This document shows, one piece after another, positions 32,725 through 42,615 of a stretch of 61,423 bases of DNA. The translations under genes were made by a program, and so were the position numbers. Numbering within the stretch: the first letter of the stretch is position 1; the number at the start of each line of letters is the position of its first letter. The notes under the pieces are model-generated. The model had not been told where the DNA came from, searched no databases, and was given only the letters and a program-made list of their open reading frames with translations. This DNA is from Ureibacillus massiliensis 4400831 = CIP 108448 = CCUG 49529 (GTDB lineage: Bacteria; Bacillota; Bacilli; Bacillales_A; Planococcaceae). Location of the stretch: the NCBI RefSeq assembly GCF_000772965.1, contig NZ_JPVQ01000023.1, positions 1 to 61,423 of the forward strand, read 5' to 3'.

Positions 32725-33465
32725 TTAATGTTTTTCGCTTAATTGTTGAATAAACGATTTCGTCCGTGCGTGTTTTGGGTTACCAAATAATTCACTTGGA
32801 TGGCCTTCTTCGACAATATAACCATCCGCCATAAAAATAACATTGTCTGATACTTCACGAGCAAAATCCATCTCATGTGTAACAATAATCATCGTTGTAT
32901 CTTTCACTGCAATTTGTCTTATTACTTGGAGTACTTCAGAAACCAACTCTGGGTCAAGTGATGATGTAGGTTCATCAAATAAAATAACGCTTGGCTTTAA
33001 TGCAAGTGCACGAGCAATACTTACCCGTTGCTGTTGCCCTCCTGATAAAGTAGCTGGATAATTATTTGCCTTTTCAGCAAGACCTACCTGAGCTAAGTAT
33101 TCCATACCTATTTTATTAGCCTCTGCTTTAGGTATATTTTTCGTTACAATTAATAATTCAGTTACATTTTGTAAAGCCGTTTTATTCTTAAATAAATTGT
33201 AGTTCTGAAATACCATCGCAGATTTCTTTCTCAATTGTTGTATATCCTGTTTTTTATAATTTGCTACATCAACAGTTACATCATCAATTGCTATTGTTCC
33301 TGCATTGGGTGTTTCTAAAAAATTTAAGCAGCGTAATAACGTTGATTTTCCTGAACCTGATGGACCAATGATAGATAATACTTCTCCACGCTTAACTTCA
33401 AAATTAATATCTTTTAGTACTTCTAAATCGTTAAATGATTTTTTTAGTTGATTGATTTTAATCAT
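32725..33465 (-). CDS. Polar amino-acid ABC transporter, ATPase
   Basis: 246 aa with Walker A GPSGSGKST, Q-loop VFQNYNLF, signature LSGGQQQR, Walker B VILFDEPTSSLD and switch His in VTHEM. Closest in type to cystine/glutamine importers (TcyN/GlnQ group). Co-transcribed with the permease upstream (12-nt gap) and the M20 hydrolase downstream. Confidence 0.93.
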   Translation of the reverse strand: MIKINQLKKSFNDLEVLKDINFEVKRGEVLSIIGPSGSGKSTLLRCLNFLETPNAGTIAIDDVTVDVANYKKQDIQQLRKKSAMVFQNYNLFKNKTALQNVTELLIVTKNIPKAEANKIGMEYLAQVGLAEKANNYPATLSGGQQQRVSIARALALKPSVILFDEPTSSLDPELVSEVLQVIRQIAVKDTTMIIVTHEMDFAREVSDNVIFMADGYIVEEGHPSELFGNPKHARTKSFIQQLSEKH

Positions 33466-33477
33466 ATTATTCGCTCC

Positions 33478-34161
33478 TTATGTCCGATAAGGTTTCTCTA
33501 AGAGATTCTCAAGCTTACTTTGTAAGTATGAGTAAATGATAACCATTCCCCAATATACAAGGGCTACTGCCAAATAAGCTTCAAAGTATCTAAATGTATT
33601 CGATGCTTGCATTTTAGCTTCTGCAAATAGTTCTACTACCCCTAAAGTAAATGCTAAAGATGTTTCTTTAATTAACGAAATGAAAATATTACCCGTTGCC
33701 GGCAGTGCATTTCTAAATGCTTGAGGAATGATAATGCGACTATAGGCTTGAACCTTTGTCATACCACCAGCTAAGCAAGCTTCCATTTGTCCTTTATCAA
33801 CAGATAAGAAAGCTGCACGGAATATCTCTGCAGCAAATGCCGCTTGTTTAAAACCAAAACTAATTATTGCAGCAGTAACCGCGTCCATCTGAGTAAAGAC
33901 CGGGAAAATCTGAGGCAATCCATAGTAAATTAAGAATAATTGTACGAGCATTGGAATTGCTCGGAAGAATGAAATGTAAACGGCTGCTATGTAATTTAGT
34001 ACTTTCACCTTACTATTGCGCATGAAAGATAATACTAAACCGATTACTATAGTTAAAACCATTGCTAAAACTGCCATCAATAATGTAATTGGTATATATT
34101 CTATAATTTTAGGAATGAGTGAAAACATATAACCCACATCGAAATTCATCGCTTTGATCAT
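33478..34161 (-). CDS. Polar amino-acid ABC transporter, permease
   Basis: 227 aa, five membrane helices, HisM/GlnP type; the EAA-like loop is EACLAGGMTKVQAYSRIIIPQA. It normally dimerises and couples to the ATPase downstream. The binding-protein gene upstream is truncated, so the importer may lack its own receptor. Confidence 0.92.
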   Translation of the reverse strand: MIKAMNFDVGYMFSLIPKIIEYIPITLLMAVLAMVLTIVIGLVLSFMRNSKVKVLNYIAAVYISFFRAIPMLVQLFLIYYGLPQIFPVFTQMDAVTAAIISFGFKQAAFAAEIFRAAFLSVDKGQMEACLAGGMTKVQAYSRIIIPQAFRNALPATGNIFISLIKETSLAFTLGVVELFAEAKMQASNTFRYFEAYLAVALVYWGMVIIYSYLQSKLENLLEKPYRT

Positions 34162-34190
34162 CTCCTTATATTTAAGCCATTAGTTTAAAA

Positions 34191-34228
34191 GGCCGTCTTA
34201 AAAGTATTAATACTTTTAAGGACGGCCA
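34191..34228. terminator. Terminator between binding-protein remnant and permease
   Basis: GGCCGTC / GACGGCC outer stem and TTAAAAGTAT / ATACTTTTAA inner stem, flanked by A/T runs on both sides. Typical of the attenuator after highly expressed binding-protein genes. Confidence 0.85.
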
Positions 34229-34247
34229 TTTTTAATTACAATTTGAC

Positions 34248-34652
34248 TTATTCTTTCTTTGAAACATCTTCACCATAATATTTGATTGATAGTTCAGAAA
34301 TTGTACCATCTTCATGTAATTTTTGAACTTCTGCAGTGATTGCTTCACGTAACTCTTCATTTGACCCTTTTACAAATGGGAACGCAACAGCTTCGTATAC
34401 AAATGGTTCTCCAACAAATTTTAATGGTAAATCTGCTTTATTAATTTCTGCCAATAAAGATGGCTTAGCATTTACATACCCTTCAACTCGTTTGTTAATT
34501 GCATCATTCATAGCTCCATCACGAGTTTCGTAAGTACGAATACTAATCTCACCATTTTTATCATATGCTTCTAAGTTCTTAACATTGTTAGAACCTAATA
34601 CACCAGATACAGTTTTTCCTTTTCCGAAGATTCTAATAACTTTATTGGTTTT
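34248..34652 (-). pseudogene. Amino-acid ABC transporter binding protein, 5'-truncated
   Basis: Only the C-terminal half remains: from about 34640 the frame reads GKGKTVSGVLGSNNVKNLEA, then ISIRTYETRDGAMNDAINKR and GEPFVYEAVAFPFVKGSNEEL to the end, all typical of the second half of polar amino-acid binding proteins. The frame opens after a TAA at 34653-34655 with no start codon, ribosome site or signal peptide before the homology. An internal ATG at 34511 would give only 87 aa. About 130 of roughly 265 residues are left, so lobe 1 and the secretion signal are lost. Confidence 0.8.
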
Positions 34653-34729
34653 TTAGCTTCCTATATATGGGAAAAGTCATATTATTAGCAAACATATTCT
34701 AAAATATCATATATTTCCCAACTTTTTTA

Positions 34730-35776
34730 CTAATTTTCTATTATTCGCCCTCTTTCCTTAACACCCTTCACCCAATATAAAATAGGCATGATAACAAAAT
34801 AGATGAAAAGTAATCGATAAAGTTGAAATACGACAACTACAGTCACCTCAGCATGAACGGCTGAAGCTATTAACCCCATTTGGTCAAGTCCTCCAGGCGC
34901 AGTACTTAAATAACTTGTCGCAAAGGACATGCCTAGAGCTTCTCGAAGTATCCAGCTCGTTCCATACGTTACAATTAGGAGAATGATTGCACTTCCAAGC
35001 CCGAGAAGTAGTAATTTTTTTGATAACTTTAACATGTGTGGCTTTAATAATAAGCCGATATAAGAACCTAAGAATATTTGAGCGATATGATTCAAGTCTG
35101 TTGGAACTGACGGAACATCGATCGGTGTAAACTGTATAAAAATAACAAATAAAATAGGAAGGACAATAAAATAGGCTGGAAAGCGAAGTTTTTTCCCTAA
35201 CATTACACTAAGCCCACAACCAGTAAAGAGAACTATGAGTAAAGGTAGATCATGGACATTCCACTCCACATGAATTCCTTGAACAAAATGACCAGATATT
35301 AAAAATGGAATGAAAATAATCACTGTTAATATACGTATTACTTGGAAATAGGTCACAGCAACTAAATTTACTTCTTTATCATCTTCTGCAAAGGCCAAAA
35401 TTTGGGACAGTCCACCTGGTATACCACAGGATACCGCAGTCATCCAAGATACATTGCCAACTTTATGTACCCAATAGCTTAATAGAAAACAAAAAGCAAT
35501 TAACAATAGATTAATACCAATCATAAAACCCCAAAGCAAGGCACTACCAGTAAACAATTCATAAGAAAAAGTACTGCCAATTGTATACCCTACAATAATA
35601 AGTCCTAAATTCCGAAGCCCTTTTGGCATAGATAAATCTTTAATAAAAAATTGCCCGATTAAATTAAACACTAATGGTCCAAGCATCCAAGGGATTGGAA
35701 TACCGATTAAATCAAAAACAATCGCTCCTATGATTCCGATTACTAGCACTTTTACTATACTCATCATTCGATTCAT
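34730..35776 (-). CDS. AbrB-family membrane transporter (PF05145 type)
   Basis: About 348 aa with roughly ten helices in two related halves; the GIPIPWMLGPL motif near residue 30 and SCGIPGGLSQILAFAE / TAPGGLDQM in the re-entrant regions identify the AbrB family of putative exporters/regulators of carbon use. The ATG used is preceded by GAAAGG; an ATG 21 nt upstream lacks any ribosome site. No terminator is visible before the ABC transporter remnant, so readthrough may drive that operon. Confidence 0.85.
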   Translation of the reverse strand: MNRMMSIVKVLVIGIIGAIVFDLIGIPIPWMLGPLVFNLIGQFFIKDLSMPKGLRNLGLIIVGYTIGSTFSYELFTGSALLWGFMIGINLLLIAFCFLLSYWVHKVGNVSWMTAVSCGIPGGLSQILAFAEDDKEVNLVAVTYFQVIRILTVIIFIPFLISGHFVQGIHVEWNVHDLPLLIVLFTGCGLSVMLGKKLRFPAYFIVLPILFVIFIQFTPIDVPSVPTDLNHIAQIFLGSYIGLLLKPHMLKLSKKLLLLGLGSAIILLIVTYGTSWILREALGMSFATSYLSTAPGGLDQMGLIASAVHAEVTVVVVFQLYRLLFIYFVIMPILYWVKGVKERGRIIEN

Positions 35777-35870
35777 CCTTACCAACCTTTCGTTCATAGT
35801 TTAGTTGTATTACCATTTAATTTCAATGACTAACGAAAGAAGATAGGAGAAATTTATGCCAAATTAAAAA

Positions 35871-35896
35871 CTGTAGGCTTTTAAAAACACCTACAG
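35871..35896 (-). terminator. Terminator of the S66 carboxypeptidase gene
   Basis: CTGTAGG / CCTACAG stem followed by TTTTTAATTT on the minus strand. Confidence 0.75.
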
Positions 35897-35906
35897 TCAT
35901 AGTCTT

Positions 35907-36923
35907 TTATATAAATTTTTGTGTAATCATACCAGCAGTATTATAAATTCTAACCTCTGCATAAGCTCCATTCACAAATGTAATTTGAGGTGGCATGTGA
36001 CCACAATCGATATCGTAACCAACTGGAATACTTAATTCTTCCGCTAATTCCATATACACATCCGTTTCCTGATAATCATCAATTGGTTCAGTAACGGGAT
36101 TACGTCCAAATATTATGGCACTACAATTTTCAAACCAACCAGCTAATCGCATTTGAACTAAAGTTCTTCTTAAACTTGTTAAATTCATTGTACAGTTATC
36201 AAAATACCAAATAATCGGTTCATTTTGTAAATGCACATTTTGAAAATTTGGTACATTGCCATATGGCGTTCCAATAAGATGTTGGATCACGTCAATGCAA
36301 CCACCTAGTAAGCGACCTTTTACAAACATCGGACTATTTGATATTGTTTTCCACTTTGTATTTTCTGTTAAATGAAAGATAGAACTTGATCCACTATTAT
36401 TACGCCATTCTAACTGATATTTTTCTGAAGGATGCTGGATTACTTCTTCACCTGGCTCCGTCCTCAATACTCTTTCCCACATTGCAGTAGTAGGGTCTAT
36501 ATCCTCTCCCCTTAACTCTATTAAACTTGGTCCATGCGCCGTCGCAATACCTGTTTTCAGTGTGATTGCTAGTAATAACAAGCTTATATCAGAATAGCCA
36601 ATTACCCATTTCGGCTTAATCTTTTCAAACTCAATTAGGTCTAATATTTCTATTAGTAATTCTCCACCCCATGGAGGAAATATAAAGTGAATAGAATCAT
36701 CCTGTAACATGGTATTCAATTCTAAAGCGCGTATTTCAGCCGATGCCGATCTCGCCTTATACTGCATCCAGCACGTATCTCCCACCTTTACTCGGTATCC
36801 TTTTTCCTCCATCTGGTAAATTGCAAGTTCTAATAAATCATAATTCATTCGATGTAATCCTGAGGAAGGTGCTGTTACCCCTATTGTCGCCTCCGTTGGT
36901 ATTTCTGGATAAATGATACTCAT
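35907..36923 (-). CDS. S66 family LD-carboxypeptidase/MccF-like peptidase
   Basis: 338 aa. IGVTAPSSG begins the fold; the nucleophile serine is in GYSDIS and the Glu/His partners fit WYFDNCTMN and DIDCGHMPPQ. S66 enzymes cut L,D-bonds of muropeptides (LdcA) or hydrolyse microcin C-like peptides (MccF). Transcribed alone. ATG behind AAGGGGAATTGT. Nearby RpiR regulator, racemase and peptidase genes make wall-peptide salvage plausible. Confidence 0.88.
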   Translation of the reverse strand: MSIIYPEIPTEATIGVTAPSSGLHRMNYDLLELAIYQMEEKGYRVKVGDTCWMQYKARSASAEIRALELNTMLQDDSIHFIFPPWGGELLIEILDLIEFEKIKPKWVIGYSDISLLLLAITLKTGIATAHGPSLIELRGEDIDPTTAMWERVLRTEPGEEVIQHPSEKYQLEWRNNSGSSSIFHLTENTKWKTISNSPMFVKGRLLGGCIDVIQHLIGTPYGNVPNFQNVHLQNEPIIWYFDNCTMNLTSLRRTLVQMRLAGWFENCSAIIFGRNPVTEPIDDYQETDVYMELAEELSIPVGYDIDCGHMPPQITFVNGAYAEVRIYNTAGMITQKFI

Positions 36924-37023
36924 ACAATTCCCCTTTTCTTATAGTTTCCTTTGGTATATTTCGTAGTAATTTCATTTATAAAAAAGTAGTTTTTTTATAT
37001 TTACGTTTGAAAGAACAAAAATA

Positions 37024-37052
37024 AAACCGATTTCTCATAAGAAATCAGTTTT
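37024..37052 (-). terminator. Terminator of the 166-aa lipoprotein gene
   Basis: AAACCGATTTCT / AGAAATCAGTTT hairpin, T-rich after it on the minus strand. Confidence 0.7.
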
Positions 37053-37128
37053 GGTAGTTTCGTTTGAAATAAAGTTTGATTATTTAGTAGATTTATTCAA
37101 GAACGCCCAGTTTTATTATAGGATTTAT

Positions 37129-37629
37129 TTATTCAACATCCTCTGAATTAACTATAAAATGCGTATGTTTTGCTTCCTTATTGTATGTTACCTGTATTTC
37201 AAAATCGACATCAACACCTTTTTTAAAGTCGGTCACCCTAAATAACACTCTTATAGGGTTATCTAAAATTTTAAGTGTAGACATATTTGTAGGTTTAAAA
37301 TTAGTAGTTGTATCACCGTTTAGAGATATACCCTTTAAATCGTGTTTAGAGACGATAGCCAAACTTGCTGGCTCCTCTTTTGTACTGAATAGTACAAGAA
37401 GCTCTTCTTCCCCATCATCGTTAAAATCGTATAACCTCTTATCGGCGATGACAGCATCTGATGTATAATTATTAAACTCTGTTAACAGTTGACTTTCCAG
37501 TTTATTATTAGAGTAATCTTCTGTTACGTTATTATTTTCTCCACTATTTTCATCTACCTCATCATTTAAACTATCAACACATCCAACTAGAAAAACAAGA
37601 ATAAGAAATAAATATATACTATTTTTCAT
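37129..37629 (-). CDS. Lipoprotein with FG-GAP-like segment, unknown
   Basis: About 166 aa. Lipobox FLVGC (Cys17), then an Asp/Glu/Asn-rich linker and a small domain with DFNDDGEEELLVLF, a calcium-binding-like FG-GAP motif also found in many surface proteins of unknown role. Start ATG follows AAGGTGG with several in-frame GTG/TTG alternatives. Single gene. Confidence 0.7.
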   Translation of the reverse strand: MKNSIYLFLILVFLVGCVDSLNDEVDENSGENNNVTEDYSNNKLESQLLTEFNNYTSDAVIADKRLYDFNDDGEEELLVLFSTKEEPASLAIVSKHDLKGISLNGDTTTNFKPTNMSTLKILDNPIRVLFRVTDFKKGVDVDFEIQVTYNKEAKHTHFIVNSEDVE

Positions 37630-37773
37630 CAACAAACACACCACCTTAGTAATAATTTACTATTTTGTATATTTTAACATATTAATGGAGATATTTAGCG
37701 CAATTTGAAGAATATTATTAAAATAGTAAATTAGTGTAATTTTCTATTTTAAATAAAAGGAGATGAACACATT

Positions 37774-38064
37774 ATGGAAAAAACTTTTATTAGATTTGTG
37801 GCAGCAGTATTATATTTATGTTTTGTATTTAATCTTTTTTCATTATCTGCATGTACCGAATTTAACGCCGAGATGAAAGTTGATCCAGGGTATACGGGGC
37901 AAATTGATGGTTATGTTCCGGGAACATCATCAAATGGCCAACTGGTTTACAAAGTAACTGATGATGGTTCTGGCCAAACCTGGTATAGATATGTTCCAGT
38001 AGGTGCAATGGTTCCAGCAAAAGTTGGATGGCATTTTATAACAAGGGATTGGAAAGGACAGTAA
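37774..38064 (+). CDS. Small putative lipoprotein, 96 aa
   Basis: Signal segment 1-26 with lipobox LSAC (Cys27), then about 69 residues (TEFNAEMKVDPGYTG, TWYRYVPVGAMVPAKVGWHF). Not recognised. AAAGGAG lies 10 nt before the ATG. Divergent from the 166-aa lipoprotein gene. Confidence 0.65.
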   Translation: MEKTFIRFVAAVLYLCFVFNLFSLSACTEFNAEMKVDPGYTGQIDGYVPGTSSNGQLVYKVTDDGSGQTWYRYVPVGAMVPAKVGWHFITRDWKGQ

Positions 38065-38065
38065 A

Positions 38066-38128
38066 AGAGAAAGTTTAACACACTTAGAGAAAACAGTTTG
38101 TTTTTTCCAAGTGTTTATCACTTTCTCT
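38066..38128. other. Long imperfect hairpin after the 96-aa lipoprotein
   Basis: AGAGAAAGT / ACTTTCTCT at the base, then ACACxCTT / AAGTGT and GAAAAC / GTTTTTTC higher up, spanning 63 nt. It begins two bases after the stop codon. There is no T-run after it, so it is not a standard terminator. Confidence 0.6.
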
Positions 38129-38266
38129 GAATTCATGTTGTGTAAATGTCATCTTTGCCTTCGAATTTATTGTAATGTTTATATTTAGTCTCATTAAGCT
38201 ATCTCTTTAAATCTTTAAATAGTTGGCTAAATTTTATTCTACTCTATTATTTTTTACTAATGTACA

Positions 38267-39019
38267 TTACGTATCTTCTCCATAAATAGCAACGGTTTGA
38301 CGAACAACGGAAAATGAATTTCCATCCCAGCTTAATAAATTTTCCACATATCCTAACCCATCAGCGTGATAACGGCCTGCAATCTGCTGCATTCCGAGCA
38401 AATCATACTTCCCATTTCTACCATAGTCTACTGGGTAAAGTGCACCTAAAGGATCTACCCAACCCTCGATTGGTTGTTTCAGAGTACCATCGGGATTATA
38501 AATTTCATTTAAATATTCTTCTCCCTTAAACATAAGGTCGATGGTATATTTTTTACTTGGATACTCACTAATAATATTCGCTTTATATTGATTAGCATAT
38601 TGAACTTGATAGGAATGCTCTTCATTAAATTTAGTAGAGTTGAAAATTTCCTTCATAACGCCCTTTTGCATTGAATAAATATATGCAAATATTATTCCGC
38701 CGCTTCCTCCAGAATCAATCACGATAAAGATGTCATCAATGCCGTCTCCTGTAAAGTCTCCTAACCAAATCGTAGGATGGAATCCCATGTTTTCCGAAAG
38801 TGTATGCTTTTGAATATAATTTGATCTTCCATACTTTATATACAGTGTAATATCCTTTAAAAACGAAGGTGAGTCTGCTTGTTTTGTACCCGTTAAATAA
38901 ATGAAATCTGGAAAATGATCGCCCGTCACATCCCCCACTTTATAAGAAACAATAGATTGTCCTTGTGGAATTTGTACAAGTGTATTAGGCATCATTAAAG
39001 ATTGCCATATTTGATCCAT
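38267..39019 (-). CDS. VCBS/FG-GAP repeat protein, unknown
   Basis: About 250 aa. Two calcium-loop FG-GAP motifs, VGDVTGDHFPDFIYL and LGDFTGDGIDDIFIV, spaced about 60 residues, then a beta-rich remainder. No signal peptide in this reading. A longer frame to 39151 would run through the terminator of the upstream YkvI gene; the ATG used lies 6 nt after AAGGGG. Related proteins exist in spore formers without a known role (recollection). Confidence 0.75.
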   Translation of the reverse strand: MDQIWQSLMMPNTLVQIPQGQSIVSYKVGDVTGDHFPDFIYLTGTKQADSPSFLKDITLYIKYGRSNYIQKHTLSENMGFHPTIWLGDFTGDGIDDIFIVIDSGGSGGIIFAYIYSMQKGVMKEIFNSTKFNEEHSYQVQYANQYKANIISEYPSKKYTIDLMFKGEEYLNEIYNPDGTLKQPIEGWVDPLGALYPVDYGRNGKYDLLGMQQIAGRYHADGLGYVENLLSWDGNSFSVVRQTVAIYGEDT

Positions 39020-39103
39020 TAATATCCCCTTTTCAATTAGTTTCAAAGCTTCACCACTATTTAATGATTCATATGAACAAAATGTACCTAAAAATATAAA
39101 AAA

Positions 39104-39130
39104 CCTGAAAGCAAGTCGTATGCTTTCAGG
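39104..39130 (-). terminator. Terminator of the YkvI gene
   Basis: CCTGAAAGC / GCTTTCAGG with a 9-nt loop, followed by TTTTTTATATTTTT on the minus strand. Confidence 0.88.
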
Positions 39131-39132
39131 TT

Positions 39133-40173
39133 TCATTTCCTTTTTATCCATGACAAAAATACCGCAACGATTAATACAAAGCCTAAATACCCCATGATGG
39201 AATAAACTTTGCTCACCAAATTTGTAAAACCTACAAAGCTTGCCATAAAACCAATAATTCCAAATAACACAACTGTCGGCTTATAAACTTTATCTTTAGG
39301 TGAAACTAATCGATTAATAAAGGAATACATCATTCCTACCGCTGTACTATAAATCATTCCAACTAGTCCAAGAGCCATTATAAAACCGACCAAAGGATGA
39401 ATATCCCGCGCAATCTCTAAAATGGGCATATCTTTTCCGGCCACTACATCCATTTTTGCAAACATCGCTGCATTAATAAGTAAAATCAATATACCGAGCA
39501 AAACACCACCGAATATGCCACCCCATCCAGCGGTCTTTTTGCTTGTAGCAGTGCTTCCAATCACAATCATCATAGATACAGCCGATGCAATATTATAAGA
39601 AATATATAATAATGAGCCCATGTACCAGTTAGGGGCTGCTGATGGCTGCCTTTCTGCTAAACTCACTTGCTCAGACAGTGTTAGGTCCATCGAAAAAATA
39701 GAATATAGGGTGATTAATAGCATAAAGGCCAATAAATACGGTGTAGCAATGGCTATGACATTAATAATACTTTTCGTATTGAGCATAAGCGTGAAAATTG
39801 TTAATCCAACCATAAAAATGCTTCCCAGAACTGGGTCAATCCCTAAAATTTCTCTAAAAATAGAGGCCGTTCCTGCAAACATCGCCACCGTAACACAGAA
39901 CAAAAAGAATGTAATTAAAATATCTAGAATTGTACCGATTGTACGACCAGAAATATAATGTAGAACCTCTTTATGAGAAGTTGTCCCTAATTGATAACCA
40001 AGCTGGGCAATGTTCATGCCAAAAAATGCTAAACCAAAGGTAGCAATGATAGCCCCTAATATTCCATAGTATCCAAAGCTAGTGAAAAATTGCATGATTT
40101 CTTGTCCAGAAGCAAAACCGCCTCCTACAACTAACCCTACAATTGCTCCACCGATTTGCAAACTTTTTTTCAT
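39133..40173 (-). CDS. YkvI-family membrane transporter
   Basis: 346 aa, about ten helices, LeuT/APC-type fold. The first helix GAIVGLVVGGGFASGQEIMQFF is the conserved unwound substrate-site helix of the YkvI family. Substrate unknown; probably an amino-acid-like solute. It lies downstream of the racemase gene (79-nt gap), perhaps in one unit with it. Confidence 0.85.
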   Translation of the reverse strand: MKKSLQIGGAIVGLVVGGGFASGQEIMQFFTSFGYYGILGAIIATFGLAFFGMNIAQLGYQLGTTSHKEVLHYISGRTIGTILDILITFFLFCVTVAMFAGTASIFREILGIDPVLGSIFMVGLTIFTLMLNTKSIINVIAIATPYLLAFMLLITLYSIFSMDLTLSEQVSLAERQPSAAPNWYMGSLLYISYNIASAVSMMIVIGSTATSKKTAGWGGIFGGVLLGILILLINAAMFAKMDVVAGKDMPILEIARDIHPLVGFIMALGLVGMIYSTAVGMMYSFINRLVSPKDKVYKPTVVLFGIIGFMASFVGFTNLVSKVYSIMGYLGFVLIVAVFLSWIKRK

Positions 40174-40251
40174 TTATTCCCTCATTTCCAAAATAGAAGA
40201 GTATATCAACTAAACTTTCAGTCATATACCCATATAAAACAGGAAGGAACC

Positions 40252-41361
40252 TTATGAATGATAATATTTTGTAGCCATTGTGTATTTGTCGATTGCTTCA
40301 AGATTTACTTTATAGCCTATTCCACTTACTTGCGGAACTGTTATGTAGCCATTTTCTGTGATCACTTCTGGTAAAATGATGTCTTCTTCCCAATAATGAT
40401 TTGAACCTGCTGTATCGCCTGGCAAAACGAAATTTGACAATGTAGTAAGAGCAATATTATGTGCTCTACCAATGCCAGACTCTAGCATCCCCCCACACCA
40501 AACCGGAATACCCTTTTCTTCACATAAATCATGAATTTTCTTCGCTTCAGTTATGCCACCAACACGACCTATTTTAATATTGATTACGCCACAGCTACCT
40601 AATTCTATTGCCTTCCGCGCATCTTCAACGGAATGTATACTTTCATCAAGACAAATGGGCGTATTCATTTGTTTTTGTAAAACCGCGTGGTCGATTATAT
40701 CGTCAGAAGCTAGAGGCTGCTCAATCATCGTTAAATTAAATTCATCAAGTTGTTTTAACAATTCTGCATCTTGTAGCGTATAAGCAGAGTTTGCATCTGC
40801 CATCATCGGTGTTTCAGGGAAGTTTTTTCTCAATTCACGAATGACCTCAACATCCCAACCTGGCTTAATTTTTACTTTTATTCTTTTGTAGCCATCCTGT
40901 ATCGCTTTCTCCACGACCGACATTTGTTCATCCAATGATTTTTGAATACCGATACTAATTCCTACTTCAATCTTGTCCTTTTTTCCACCTAGTGCGTGCG
41001 CTAAAGATTGATTTGTAATTTGTGAATAAATATCCCAAACCGCTCCTTCTATCGTCGATTTAGCCATATTATTTTTTCGAATGTTTTTAAACAATTTACT
41101 TACTTCATCTGGATGGGATATTTGTTTATTTAATATTAAAGGGATTAGGAAGTCTTCGAGCATATGCCAAGTCGTTTTTAATGTTTCTTCATTGTACCAA
41201 GGTGAATCGAAAGCGACTGATTCTCCCCATCCAACGATTCCACTCTCATCCTTTGCTTCCAAGAGCAAAAATTCTTTATGAACAAACGTACCAAAACTCG
41301 TTGTAAAAGGTTGCTTCAATTTCATCTTCAAATGTCGAATGGTAATGGCGATAATTTTCAT
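40252..41361 (-). CDS. Enolase-superfamily N-acylamino-acid racemase / o-succinylbenzoate synthase
   Basis: About 369 aa. MLE-like enolase fold with catalytic KVKIK (two lysines), metal ligands in DANSAY, EQPL and LDES, second catalytic Lys in NIKIGRVGG, and the specificity loop [16 protein letters not shown] typical of OSBS/NSAR proteins. No other men genes are near; an M20 hydrolase and RpiR regulator are in the neighbourhood, so racemisation of N-acyl amino acids is more likely than menaquinone synthesis (inference). A dipeptide epimerase is the alternative. ATG behind AAGGGGCTTG. Confidence 0.82.
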   Translation of the reverse strand: MKIIAITIRHLKMKLKQPFTTSFGTFVHKEFLLLEAKDESGIVGWGESVAFDSPWYNEETLKTTWHMLEDFLIPLILNKQISHPDEVSKLFKNIRKNNMAKSTIEGAVWDIYSQITNQSLAHALGGKKDKIEVGISIGIQKSLDEQMSVVEKAIQDGYKRIKVKIKPGWDVEVIRELRKNFPETPMMADANSAYTLQDAELLKQLDEFNLTMIEQPLASDDIIDHAVLQKQMNTPICLDESIHSVEDARKAIELGSCGVINIKIGRVGGITEAKKIHDLCEEKGIPVWCGGMLESGIGRAHNIALTTLSNFVLPGDTAGSNHYWEEDIILPEVITENGYITVPQVSGIGYKVNLEAIDKYTMATKYYHS

Positions 41362-41497
41362 GTAAACAAGCCCCTTTTTATATAGATATGTTTTCATTCG
41401 TTACAAATACATATTGATTAATATTTTTCACTTTTCCAATTGTACTCCTACATATCTATAAAAAAACAGTATTGTAATCAAATCGGTTCTCTTGAAA

Positions 41498-42346
41498 TCA
41501 TTGTTTAAATAAAAATTTCCCTTCAATCTCATCGTATTTTCTTATTTGTTCTTCATAATACTCTGGAAATTGGGCGGTCATTCCAGCAACAAGTGTATTG
41601 ATAAAGGAAATGATGGCTGGCATGGCATCAATGGTTGACTGGGACTTTTGTGAAATTTTGAAGTGAATTGTTGAAAATCTAGTAATAGGAGAAAAATCCG
41701 AATCCGTTATCGCTATAATTCTAGCACCTTTTTTAGAGGATATTTCCGCAAAATTAATCGTTTCTTCCCAGTAGCGATGGAATGAAAAAGCAAGGAGAAC
41801 TGCATTTTCATTTAAATCAGTTGTAGAACGAAATAAATCGTTTATTTCAGTATGAATCATTTTCACATTTGGTCTTAGAAGATTAAGCGTAAAATAAAGC
41901 CATTGAGCAGGAATAAACGATGATCGAAACCCTATTATATATATAACTTCCGCATTATGTAACAATTTCGTTGCTTTACTAAAGCTTGACTGTAAAATGT
42001 TTTTCGATGTTTCATTAATAAGTTCAGCGTCCTGAGACATGGTCTGTTCATAAAAACGAGCGCGATTGATTAATGGCTGTTTCGCACTTAAAAATTCACC
42101 TAGGCTACTTTTATTTAAACCTATTAAATGCTCTTTTAAAAACTTTTGTAATTGGTTATAGCCATCAAATGATAGTGAATAACAACAGCGAATAACAGTC
42201 GTTTCGCTAACACCTAAACACTTCCCAACTTCAGCTGCTGTATGCATTGAAACGTATTCAGGCTTCTCTAAAAAAAATGTGGCAACCCTTCGCTGTCCCT
42301 TTGATAATTTATAATAATGGCTTTTTATAATTTCTTGAATCCCCAT
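41498..42346 (-). CDS. MurR/RpiR-family regulator
   Basis: 282 aa. N-terminal HTH_6 domain (LSKGQRRVATFFLEKPEYV; CLGVSETTVIRCCYSLSFDG) and C-terminal SIS domain (IYIIGFRSSFIPAQWLYF) that binds phosphosugars or related effectors. It lies between the racemase gene (same strand, 136 nt downstream) and a divergent YbfB-type MFS gene and is a likely regulator of both. Confidence 0.88.
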   Translation of the reverse strand: MGIQEIIKSHYYKLSKGQRRVATFFLEKPEYVSMHTAAEVGKCLGVSETTVIRCCYSLSFDGYNQLQKFLKEHLIGLNKSSLGEFLSAKQPLINRARFYEQTMSQDAELINETSKNILQSSFSKATKLLHNAEVIYIIGFRSSFIPAQWLYFTLNLLRPNVKMIHTEINDLFRSTTDLNENAVLLAFSFHRYWEETINFAEISSKKGARIIAITDSDFSPITRFSTIHFKISQKSQSTIDAMPAIISFINTLVAGMTAQFPEYYEEQIRKYDEIEGKFLFKQ

Positions 42347-42615
42347 TCAAACCCTCCGTTAGAGATTTTAACCTTTCAATAGGTTGCCTGAAACAGAAAA
42401 AAATGTGTTTTAGCAGCCGTTCTAAAATAATAAATTGTAAGCTAAGATTTTTGTATATTTAAAATAACATTTCCAACAGGACAATTCAATTTGTTTTCTG
42501 AATATTTCGTTAATTGTTCGTCGTTTCAAAAATCTAGGATTCAAGTTTTGATAGTGCTAAAATTGTATAATAATAGAAATTTTTCTAACAATGCAATTTA
42601 AAAAGGGGTTGTTTT

